DNA of 64,000 nucleotides from Laburnicola sp. R22_1 (lineage: Eukaryota > Ascomycota > Dothideomycetes > Pleosporales > Didymosphaeriaceae): contig JACONQ010000011.1 in assembly GCA_014281115.1 (NCBI GenBank), positions 186,001 through 250,000 on the forward strand. The letters are read 5' to 3'. Below the pieces are notes generated by a model that was not told the DNA's origin, searched no databases, and was given only the letters and a program-made list of their open reading frames with translations. Every line of letters begins with the position of its first letter. Position 1 is the first letter of the stretch. A program made the position numbers and the translations under genes. This document shows, piece by piece, positions 55,845 through 64,000 of the stretch.

Positions 55845-57730
55845 AGCGCCGCAAAGTTCTAAAAATACCCGTGAGCAAGCGAGCGACGTGGCCTCAACTC
55901 GTGCCGCTTTGTGCCGCTTCGTGCTGCTCAACACTCCTTCACTCGCGTCACCACCATCGCTATTGTAGAATGTATTGTAGAATGGACAGCGCTACTCTTG
56001 TGCTATCGGAAGGCCTCGATCCCACAGAGAATAGAACCTATGCAGCCTTGTCGAAATCTTGCAAAATCCCTTACACTACCCTATGGCACCGCGCACACGG
56101 ACGACCGTCGATACAGGACAAGGCAAAAGGCCAACAGTACCTCACGCCGTCAGAGGAAGGAGCCCTCGTTAAGTATCTGCTGCGAATGGCTAACAACGGA
56201 TTCCCTATTCCGATCAAGTATCTGCGTTCGCTAGCAGTTGTCATCGCGTGCCAACGTACGTCCATCTTCCAAGCTCCTGCGGCGAACGAGACGATCCGCC
56301 CTCCCGGCAAGAACTGGCCTCAGGCCTTCTACAAGCGCCATCCCGAGCTTAAGGCGAGAAGGGTCAAGGCGCTAGACTGGAACCGGCATGATAAGAACAT
56401 CTACGGCAAGACACGACATTGGTTTGACGTTATTAGCGCGGAACTAAATAGAGCGGATGTGTTAGCAGAGAATGTGTACAATATGGACGAGACTGGGGTC
56501 ATGTTGAGCATGCTTGGCTCTCTTAAGGTTCTCGTAGGCAAAGACGACCTGCGCACGTATCGAGGTGCAGGCGTCAAGCGGACGATGGTGACGGCCATCG
56601 AGTGCATCTCCGCAGACGGTAGGTCTCTGCATCCACTGATTATATGGCCAGCTGCGACCCATCGTAGCACTTGGACTACGCACCCTACTCCTGGATGGCA
56701 TTTTGCTTGCTCGCAGACAGGCTATACCGATTCCAAAATCAGCTTTGACTGGCTCAAGCTGGTATTCGATCCGCAGACCAGATCGCAGGCAAACGGTAGG
56801 CCCCGCATACTGATCTGCGATGGCTTCGGGACCCATGAGTCGCTCGAAATCCTAAAGTACTGCCTTGAAAACAACATCGTCCTTTGTCGCATACCATCGC
56901 ACACTTCGCACAAGCTCCAGCCGTGCGACGTTGGCGTTTTTGCCCCGTTGAAGGCGGCATATCGCGAACAGGTCGAAAAGCTGTATCGAGGTGGGGCCAA
57001 CACGGTTGGCAAGCAGCATTTCACATCTCTCTATAGCCGTGCGCGCGAGCAGGCGCTTACTGTTCGAAACATCAAGTCCGGCTGGTCTAAGACAGGTCTG
57101 TATCCGTTCAGCCCGCATAGAGTGCTGAAAGACATCCAGAAGCCACTAGCCGAACTGCGCGTTCCAAGCGACAAAGGCACGGCAGGCACCGAGATGCTCC
57201 AAACGCCAGTGACATCGGAGGCTCTTGCTACGCTGCATAGCCAAGTCAATCACGACACTCAACTGCTGGACAACTCAAGTAAGCATCGTTTGCAGAAACT
57301 AGCCAACGCCGCTCGGAAGTGCTTTGCTGAGCGTGCTCTTCTCCTTGACGAAAACCGGCTTCTGTTCGAGCAGAACAACGAAAGCAATTGTCGCAAGTCA
57401 GTCAGGTCTACCAAGGTCGGAGAGGCAAAAGTGATGAGCTACGACGACATTGTAGAGGCACAAGCGAAGCGTGATGCGAAGGAGGTCGCGACGCTGGAAG
57501 GGAAGCGCGGAGCGAAGCGCGGAGCAAAGCGCAAGAGTTCTGCACCTGTGAAGGCGCCAGCGAAAAGGGCGCGGAAGAGCGAGGCAGAAGTGGCTGAAGA
57601 TGAGATCGAAACGATGGGGTTGGGGGATTACTGCTCCGTTCTTGATTTCAAGCATTGTGTAGATTTAATCGATAACTTGTAATAAGCATATCCTTCGCCA
57701 CGCTAGGTGTCGTGAACTTTGCGCATTACT
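55845..57730 (+). mobile_element. Fot1/pogo-like element with intact transposase
   Basis: Short imperfect inverted repeats are proposed from AGCGCCGCAAAGTTC (left) and AGTAATGCGCAAAGTTC (right, complement), each next to TA (55843-55844 and 57731-57732). They enclose a single open transposase gene. Unlike the other pogo elements here, no motif doublet was found at the ends, and the repeats are weak, so the exact borders are uncertain. Confidence 0.6.
55982..57682 (+). CDS. DDE-1 (pogo/Fot1-type) transposase, intact
   Basis: Start chosen at ATG 55982 (MDSATLVLSEGLDPTENRTY) by similarity to MDPIE-type starts; ATG 55970 is four codons upstream in frame. It encodes 566 residues. Residues about 20-45 are a psq helix-turn-helix (YAALSKSCKIPYTTLWHRAHGR) and 60-135 a CENP-B/Tc5-type DNA-binding domain (LLRMANNGFPIPIKYLRSLA). 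Catalytic Asp residues are D169 in YNMDETGV, D280 in ICDGFGTHES and D316 in LQPCDVGVF, with 35 residues between the last two. The C-terminal part is a basic coiled coil with KRGAKRGAKRKSS and AKRARK, likely nuclear signals. No stop, frameshift or RIP bias, unlike every other transposase here, so it may be a recent arrival. Confidence 0.88.
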   Translation: MDSATLVLSEGLDPTENRTYAALSKSCKIPYTTLWHRAHGRPSIQDKAKGQQYLTPSEEGALVKYLLRMANNGFPIPIKYLRSLAVVIACQRTSIFQAPAANETIRPPGKNWPQAFYKRHPELKARRVKALDWNRHDKNIYGKTRHWFDVISAELNRADVLAENVYNMDETGVMLSMLGSLKVLVGKDDLRTYRGAGVKRTMVTAIECISADGRSLHPLIIWPAATHRSTWTTHPTPGWHFACSQTGYTDSKISFDWLKLVFDPQTRSQANGRPRILICDGFGTHESLEILKYCLENNIVLCRIPSHTSHKLQPCDVGVFAPLKAAYREQVEKLYRGGANTVGKQHFTSLYSRAREQALTVRNIKSGWSKTGLYPFSPHRVLKDIQKPLAELRVPSDKGTAGTEMLQTPVTSEALATLHSQVNHDTQLLDNSSKHRLQKLANAARKCFAERALLLDENRLLFEQNNESNCRKSVRSTKVGEAKVMSYDDIVEAQAKRDAKEVATLEGKRGAKRGAKRKSSAPVKAPAKRARKSEAEVAEDEIETMGLGDYCSVLDFKHCVDLIDNL

Positions 57731-57937
57731 TAACCAGGTTGCAGTGATAGGCTATCGTCTGTCAGTTTTAGAGAATTCCCTGCAGATGTTCTTTCCGCTG
57801 AAGATATACGATTGATAATGTCATTCGCCTACAACGAGGGCGGGTTGCGTTGCGAGCCGGTGCTTCTTTCCTATACAGTGCCTCAGTGTTTCATCCCAGG
57901 GAAGGCTAGACCGCGGCAAGCGAGAAGCTGGGTGATA

Positions 57938-60053
57938 GCCGTTTTTCTCGCCTGACGCACGGGCTCACCTGGCGCACGGTTTTTGCCGAACATCGTCAAA
58001 TGCTTTTGAAGCTACTGAGCCTCACACAAATCTCTATATCGTCTAATTTTGAACAGTAGTAGGCAATCAAGTATGGCGAAAAAGTCTACTTGATTATCTA
58101 ATCACGATATCTTGTAGGGAGGTTGATATGCCGCCCCCGACGATTTGTCGCCTGCGGGGCCTCAATGACCTCAACAACCAATTGCTCGCTGCCACGAACC
58201 TCCTAAGGGACAATAGACTGCTGCTTCCTTGCTTTTCTAGCCTGTTTAGCAAATTGGATGTCCTTTTGAAGCTGCGCAGCAGCAAGCCGAGCCTGTCTAT
58301 TGTCCTCCTTTTCCTGCTGCTTCTGCGCTTGCTCTTGAAGCCGGATCTCCTTTGCAGTAGCCTTCATACGACGCCTCTCCTCTAAAGCTCGTTGCTTCTC
58401 GGCTTTCTCAATTGCCTTGCGCTGACTATCCTCCTCTTTTTGGAGCCTCTCTGCCTCTGCTGCCTCTGCCTTTTGAGTTTCACGCTCACGCGCTAGCTGC
58501 ACCTTGTTTGGGCTCCAAAAGATAGCACCACTATCCTGAACTAGAGGCTGCTTAAGCTAGAGCGCTTTGCCTCTCTTCCAACGCTTCTTCTCGTTAACTA
58601 GCGCTTTTTTAAGGCCTTAAACCTCAAGTTTTAACATTATATTTTAAGTAGAGAGCGAGTAGATTATTTGTAAGAGTAGCTTAGCCTTAGAGTTGTATAC
58701 GTTGTCAACAACTACTCGTAGAATCTTAGTAACCTTCCTCCAATCGTCAGCCGTAAGGACAGACCTCAAGCTCTCGCTGGATGATGGTCTCTCAGCCTCA
58801 GTGTGGCTAAATCGTTCCAAGATAACCTCTGGCTTAAAGGGGTGAAGGCCACACGATTTAAAGCCAGAGAGGATATTCTTTGCAGTAAAAGCTTTCTCCC
58901 ACGCAGTCCAGAACATGCGAAAGAAGTCTCGCTTAGTAAGTGCAGAAAAGGCTTAAGATTCCTCTATAAATCGTGCTACCTCGTACGAGTAGGCTTGTGA
59001 GAGTGGCCTGAACAGAGTGACGTTAAGCGGCTGCAGCGTATGAGTACTATAAGGAGGATAGACTGCTAGGAGGATCTTGTTGTTGTCGCAGTACTTAATA
59101 AACTTTATATTAATATGGGAGCCATGGCCATCAAGGATAAGCAGTCGATACTATCGCGGTCAAACCTTTGATTTAGTCTCTCAATTAAAGATAGTCTTTA
59201 ACTATTGAAGCCCAAGGTTATCGTTCGTCCATCCGCTAGGAGAGGAAGCAAAGAAGGCCGTGTGTATTGTAGGATCAAAATCCTGCAGCCATAAGTCTTG
59301 AATATTGCCCGAGACAGCCTGGTAGATAAGGCCTAGGGATAGAGACAATCTATTAGCGCATATATAAGCAATTGTCGTAATCTATTCACAATTGCCGTCC
59401 TAAATTATTTGCCTAGTTCCCCCCTCCTTATACCTCTGTTAAGAGAACACCCGCTTCATCTTTGATAGTACGCTGATAAGGAAGCCCTTCTCGTCCATAT
59501 TGTAGGTGTGCTGTGGCTCAATCTCGTACTGCTCGATCTTACGCTTTAAGAGCTCGAAATAGAGTGCGTACTTGAAGGCAGAATTAGCTCTCTTCCTATC
59601 CTTGTCTATGCCATTCGTCTATTTTGATACTAGGTCGAGATGGTGACGCTTAATAAACCAATCCAGCCAAGAGCTTCCCACTTATTTGCCGCTTATTTTA
59701 GTAGCAAAGTTACGTAGCATGTTTCTCGTAGGCGGTAGCCCTCGCTGGCAGAGCTCGTCAACGTATTGTACCAGCTCTAGCTCCTGACGGTCGTTGAGAA
59801 GTCGTTGATTCTCATATTGGGCTGCACGGGAGCCCTGTACACCGCGCCACCTTCGCGATAGCGTAGATCGTTCAACACCATACTTTTTTGCTGTCTGCGC
59901 GATATTAACTTTTCCTCCAAGCTCCAAGGATTTCAAAGATGCCAGCGCCTGCTCAATCGGGTCCATATTGGTGGAGCTACATCTATTTCAATTGTGGGGA
60001 TTTTTGGAAAAGTGTGCGTCAGGTGAGCCCGTGCGTCAAGCGAGAAAAACGGG
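57938..60053 (-). mobile_element. Fot1/pogo-like DDE element
   Basis: Inverted repeats of about 45 bp start GCCGTTTTTCTCGC (left) and CCCGTTTTTCTCGC (right, complement), flanked by TA (57936-57937 and 60054-60055). CCTGACGCAC or a one-base variant occurs twice in each end, exactly 17 bp apart. Length is 2,116 bp. Confidence 0.92.
58203..59966 (-). pseudogene. pogo-type DDE-1 transposase, inactivated
   Basis: ATG 59966 (MDPIEQALASLKSLELGGK) with leader CTCCACCAAT; stop at 58203-58205. Helix-turn-helix and CENP-B-type regions are open to 59682, then stops recur (after ATKISGK, DLVSK, VFS and others), mostly at Trp or Gln. Core motifs: YNMDEKGF, LILDGHGSH and LQPLNVTLF, where the third Asp is Asn. 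The tail (58203-58502) is a Lys/Glu/Gln-rich coiled coil open for 99 codons. Closest in plan to 50502-52557. Confidence 0.86.
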
Positions 60054-60055
60054 TA

Positions 60056-61250
60056 TGTAAGAAAACGTGCTGATTAATGCCGGGTTAACATCGGAGTTAC
60101 CTAATTGTATTGCGATTCCCGCTTCGATAGCTCGAGCGTGCTAGATGTACTGACCTCCGTGGCGGAGACGCACTTTGCGCGACACCCACAGCTATAGAAG
60201 CCTAGAAAGTAGGACAGAAGGCATTTTATGCTTCTGCATACGAATTGTCTTAGATTTCAACCAGCAGTAGGACAGAATGGCGTTGTGGCGGCAGAAACAA
60301 TGTACAGCATTGAAGCGCGCTGAGTACAACTATAGCGAGAAGTCAACCAAACCCTATGTAATTTTTAGATGCGACCTACAACATAGCTAAAGCACGGCCT
60401 AAGTATAATGCCGCTCATTTTTTTATGAAAATTGTAACGTATGGGCAGGTTGGGGTTACTGCGAAGTCGAGGTACCTCTCGTTTCTTTCGGGATGCAGGG
60501 GTCTTTCGTTTCGCAGGGGGGGAGGTTAACACCGTGAATCCGAAATCTGTTTTCAGAATTGCAGAAATTCAGATTCGGTTCTGGCCCCCAGCACGTTATC
60601 GATCCTCTAATTATAGAAACAACTATTGATAATCGTAAGCGAGGCGGGGTGCAAATATGGAAAATTAAATCTCTTCACTAATTTCTCAAAAAACGGGTTT
60701 TATAAATCCTGTAATTAACTAAGAACGAACTTCTATTTACAGATGTAACGTTAATGAGCCTTAATTCCAACCCCCTTCGTATGGGCAAAGGAAAACCGAA
60801 CTCCTTGGCACCGTATTAACCGTAAAGGAGTTCGGTTGTTCACTCGCCCCACGTGGCCCAAAATTTCGCTTAGGTCAGGTGGGTGAGGTTACTATGGTTT
60901 TACAACCTTGAAACCAAAACAACGCTCTACGAAGCAGTCGCGAAGGCCAGCAAATGTGATTGGTACAAAGATGCCTACATGCGCATAGTTGAAACTACCT
61001 GCTGAAGACAATGAGCATCTGTGTGTCGCTCTACACTAGGAGAAGTCCTAGTCCTTGACCAGCGCATCACACGGTGATAGTATCCATTCATATATATCCG
61101 TTTATAGTCAACTCAACCTTACAGACCATGCGACTAAAACAGCGAAAAGCTACAGTTCAACAGCTAGACCAAGCTGAACAAAGAACTCCGAAAAAAACAA
61201 GGGGGTGTGAGGGGTGCACACAACTGTCAACTTTCCACTATATACTGTGT
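60056..61250. other. intergenic stretch without a supported gene
   Basis: Base composition is ordinary and not RIP-like. It contains one 13-bp inverted repeat (60794-60837). No frame above about 65 codons with convincing content. Confidence 0.6.
60794..60837. repeat. 13-bp inverted repeat (hairpin)
   Basis: AACCGAACTCCTT (60794-60806) and its complement (60825-60837) are separated by 18 nt. It could form a stem-loop or be the pair of ends of a tiny element; no T-run follows that would suggest a terminator. Confidence 0.7.
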
Positions 61251-61255
61251 AATAC

Positions 61256-61543
61256 TCAACGAAGTATCCAACAGACCTGCTTTTCTCTTCTTTCGTGCAG
61301 GAAGCTCCTTCCCAAAGTCCTCTGGATCTGGTGGTGTTGCTGGGAACTTTCCAGTCTGAAAAGATCTTGGATAATTCCATAATGGCCGTCGTACAAATGC
61401 TGCGGTCGTCGCATTACAGAGGGGGCTTGTCCCCACTCCTCTGATACCATGGCCGAGACGACGGCGACCCAGTGGCGGGCGGTGGCGACGATCTCTGCAT
61501 CCTTGAGCTCGTAAAACGCTCGCTTCTGTAAGACGGACATCAC
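61256..61543 (-). CDS. hypothetical ORF, 95 codons, unrecognised
   Basis: Open frame reading SVLQKRAFYELKDAEIVATARHW, then VAVVSAMVSEEWGQAPSV. The first 60 residues have protein-like composition. A second frame in the same place (61227-61436) carries TGKFPATPPDPEDFGKELPARKKRK, so an intron or frameshift may join them. Not recognised as any family. It may be a remnant of a larger gene. Confidence 0.25.
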   Translation of the reverse strand: MMSVLQKRAFYELKDAEIVATARHWVAVVSAMVSEEWGQAPSVMRRPQHLYDGHYGIIQDLFRLESSQQHHQIQRTLGRSFLHERREKQVCWILR

Positions 61544-61690
61544 GCCAGTGGCACGTCCTTAATGCTTCGACGTCTTACATTACAGCATATGTAGTAATAA
61601 AACAGCTGTTCAATGCATTTGACATACATTTGGCATTATAACTACCTGATGTTTTTTCTATATATAAGTATAGAGAACCCCAATTTGCTC

Positions 61691-63530
61691 TCATTTGGCT
61701 GCCACATTTTTCTTCTTCTTTTGCTGCTGCTTTGTCTGCCTTCTCTTGTATTTTGTGTCGGAATAGTCGTCATCTTGGACCTCGTCATTCCGGTCAAGTT
61801 CTCCCGGAAGTAGCTGGATTGGATCATACATATCGAAAGCTAGGCTCAGTTCGTCGAAATTGTCAGTTATCTGCCTGATAATCTCATTATCCCCCTCCCA
61901 GATGCTCCCTAAAGCGAGTTTCAAGCTTTCCCCCAGAGCTTGCAAGTCGCTAGGTCGCATGACCTCCAACGAATGTGAACTATCGGGATCTCGTGTGATG
62001 TGCATGGTCCACTTGCATAAGAAGCGTTCAAGACTGCCTGCGAAATTTTCCATGTTTGTGTCCGAATCCTCTTCAAGACCTTTCCACAACACATTCAAGC
62101 TCCTCTCGAACCGTTGAAGAGCTAGGGTCACTTCTTTTTGCTTTCGCTCTGCATGCTTCGAGTGGCCCCAGTTCACAAGCCCAATGGTATCAGAATGCCT
62201 TTCTGTATCTGTCGGCGCACGTTGAGACGACCGGAGAAGACGCTTTCGTAGGGTCTCCTCGAAAGTACCAGACGCAGTTGATCCGTCGAGTGTAAGCAAG
62301 CGTTTACGTTTGCCTCCGATATGAGGGCGTATGTCCAGGATATTGTCGGTGTGATTCTCAGTCACCCCCTCTAGTGCTCTCTTGTCAAAGCGTTTTTCGT
62401 TGGTTCTAGGACGAGGGATCTCAATGAACTCGCCCATGCTGAGGGGCGATTCAGGATTGTTCGGATTGTGCACTGATTCTGCCATATATACTGCATTGTT
62501 TTTTGACAATCCCAGTGCTTCATCGGTAGTTTGCGGTGTTGGGTGGTTTGGAATATCTGAGCTGCGCTCTGTGCTGCGGTTAGTATGCAATTTGTGAACG
62601 ACATGATATTCCTACTTTGACTTGACTTTAGGTTGCCGTCCCTGTCTCCTAAGACAACGCCTGGAGAGGTATGTACGCTGTGTGGATGTGGAAGGCTGTC
62701 GTACATTTCCTCTGCTCCATCGCGCGAGCTCTTCGAAATGTCGTCTCTTCTGATCACGGGTTCCACGGTGGCTGTGAGAGGAGCTTTGGCGAGGCGAGAT
62801 GGAATTTGCTGTTCATTGTTGACAGCGGCGGGAAGAGGGCGCTTAGTACCAGTTGAGAGGTGATAAGACGACGAGGTGAGTAGGGGAATGTTTTCATCCA
62901 CAAACTTGATATCAGGATCGGCTACGGCCTGGATCGATGTGGAATCCTGATGGCGAGGTGATTTCAAAGTTCTGTCTGGGGTTGCGATAAGATCCTCCCC
63001 TCTTAACTCTGCCGGAGCCCTGTAAGCGTTTGTAGTTGTCTCCAGGTTTAGAAAAAATGTGTTAGGATATAATTCGGAGGCACTGGGGTCCTTTTCTATG
63101 CATACGAAGCTCGTTGGGTTCTCGAACGTTGGGTTTTCGAACTGTGTCTGCGCGAACAGCAGGTTAGCGCAGGCGCAAGGCAGATAAAGAACGCAAGTGC
63201 AGCTTACAATCATTGCCTTCGTAAAATCTTCTATAGGATAAATATCCCAGAAATTGAGGTCTAAGCCTAACAATTCATTTCCAAGGTCATTGAAGAATCT
63301 CTAAGTCTCGGAGTAAGGGCTCTACATGACGGAGTAATTCCTGCGGGAAGGGCTCTGCGGGAAGTCACGTTTTCGCGAAGCGCTTCGGTACCGCGCCTCC
63401 CTGCCGTTTTCATCCTTGGATATTCATGCATTAGAGCGTCGTGGCTATGCGTCGAATCAAACGTTGAATCAACCAGGGGTTGTTTGAACGCTGACCTGGA
63501 GGATTCAATCGACTGGTTCTCGGTTGTCAC
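61691..63530 (-). CDS. unrecognised protein, four exons, 554 residues
   Basis: Proposed exons 63369-63530, 63208-63300, 62616-63147 and 61691-62568 sum to 1,665 nt, exactly 555 codons with no internal stop. Introns: 63301-63368 (GTGACT...TTAG), 63148-63207 (GTAAGC...GCAG with CTAAC; 60 nt and open, so it could be retained) and 62569-62615 (GTAGGA...ACAG with CTAAC). Start is ATG 63530 (MTTENQSIESSRSAF). The middle is Ser/Thr/Pro-rich low complexity. Residues near 400 have ERKQKEVTLALQRFERSLNVLW, helical in character. The C-terminus is acidic then Lys-rich (KYKRRQTKQQQKKKKN), a possible nuclear signal. No known domain was recognised. Confidence 0.55.
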
Positions 63531-64000
63531 TGCCCCTGGGCTGCTAGGGGTATTTATTCACTCCGGGCGCAAAGGGCACTTCTACCTTGTATCGGATCGG
63601 CTGGGAGCCTACATGTCTCACTTTATTCGGTACTAGGCATTGTCTAGCGGATATCCGTGTGCCGCTGACTGGTCTTCAGTGATCGAATGTGCAGCACCGG
63701 GCACACGCTACGTATCACACAACTTGACTATATGAACCCAGTATATCAAGAGCCTTTGATAGGAATAGTTATCCACGTGGCGTCAATACCTGAGTTGACC
63801 CGAGATTGGCAATGGCACACCAATTTGCGTGGAACAAGTTGTAATTCAGCAAATCCGACTTGACAGAAAATAGAACACGACACCAATCCTGAGCAACATA
63901 TATACGATCAAGAATCATCTCCGATCTTCTCTGAGTCTTAACAAGTCCAGAAAGCGTCCTTAGTAGATAGCAGATACTGTGAATACTTAGAGCAACTATC
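63531..64000. other. upstream region of the orphan gene
   Basis: No open frame or repeat was found. It presumably contains the promoter of the 63530 gene; no clear TATA box could be assigned. Confidence 0.4.

Noticed and set aside
56462..57118. Minus-strand frames opposite the intact DDE-1 transposase
   Set aside because: Shadow frames of a strongly coding plus-strand gene.
62382..62863. Plus-strand frames of 61-79 codons opposite the orphan gene
   Set aside because: Shorter and without splice or motif support; the minus-strand exons sum to an exact frame.
1..64000. CRISPR array, rRNA or tRNA genes, telomeric TTAGGG arrays
   Set aside because: No regularly spaced short repeats of that kind, no rRNA-like stretch, no complete cloverleaf with a GGTTCRA loop and no tandem TTAGGG were found by eye.

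Overview
The window looks like a transposon-packed, probably subtelomeric stretch of a filamentous ascomycete (Pezizomycotina) genome. Spliced genes carry short introns of about 50-90 nt with GTAAGT-type donors and CTAAC/CTGAC branch points. The repeats are heavily AT-biased with C-to-T/G-to-A changes, mostly CpA to TpA, which turn Trp and Gln codons into stops; this is the signature of repeat-induced point mutation (RIP). A NACHT-ankyrin (NLR-like) gene and remnants of fungal telomere-linked RecQ-type helicase genes support the same placement. No rRNA, tRNA or CRISPR was seen.

Layout. 1-3989: copia retrotransposon A (minus strand, cut by the window edge), inserted in a RIP-ruined helicase remnant (4020-5290). 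5297-10818: copia B with 313-bp LTRs. 11930-17400: copia C with 292-bp LTRs and target duplication actat. 17994-19316: decayed Tc1 element. 20783-28236: Ty3/gypsy chromovirus with 180-bp LTRs that carries, on the opposite strand between integrase and 3' LTR, a separate four-exon gene (26573-27595). 29245-34394: copia D with 186-bp LTRs and duplication ctaag. 34464-36344: solo LTR (duplication tctac) split by a Tc1 DD34E element.

36377-41587: three Fot1/pogo-like DDE elements side by side. The first is an internally deleted copy that keeps an open reading frame for the DNA-binding part only. 41797-43501: an apparently intact five-part (four-exon) cytochrome P450 whose 3' end is tandemly duplicated. 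44162-46030: another pogo-like element. 46385-46571: a small MITE. About 46800-52754: a telomere-linked helicase pseudogene interrupted by a Tc1 element (47648-49164) and a pogo element (50502-52557), abutting a NACHT-ankyrin pseudogene (52755-55343). 55845-57730: a pogo-like element with an intact 566-residue transposase. 57938-60053: a decayed pogo element. 61691-63530: an unrecognised, intact-looking four-exon gene of 554 codons.

Most coding matter is transposon-derived. The only host-type genes that read through are the P450, the orphan gene and possibly the ORF near 61256. The most unusual items are the spliced antisense gene inside the chromovirus and a shared architecture of pogo-element ends, where an element-specific motif is repeated at 17-18 bp spacing.
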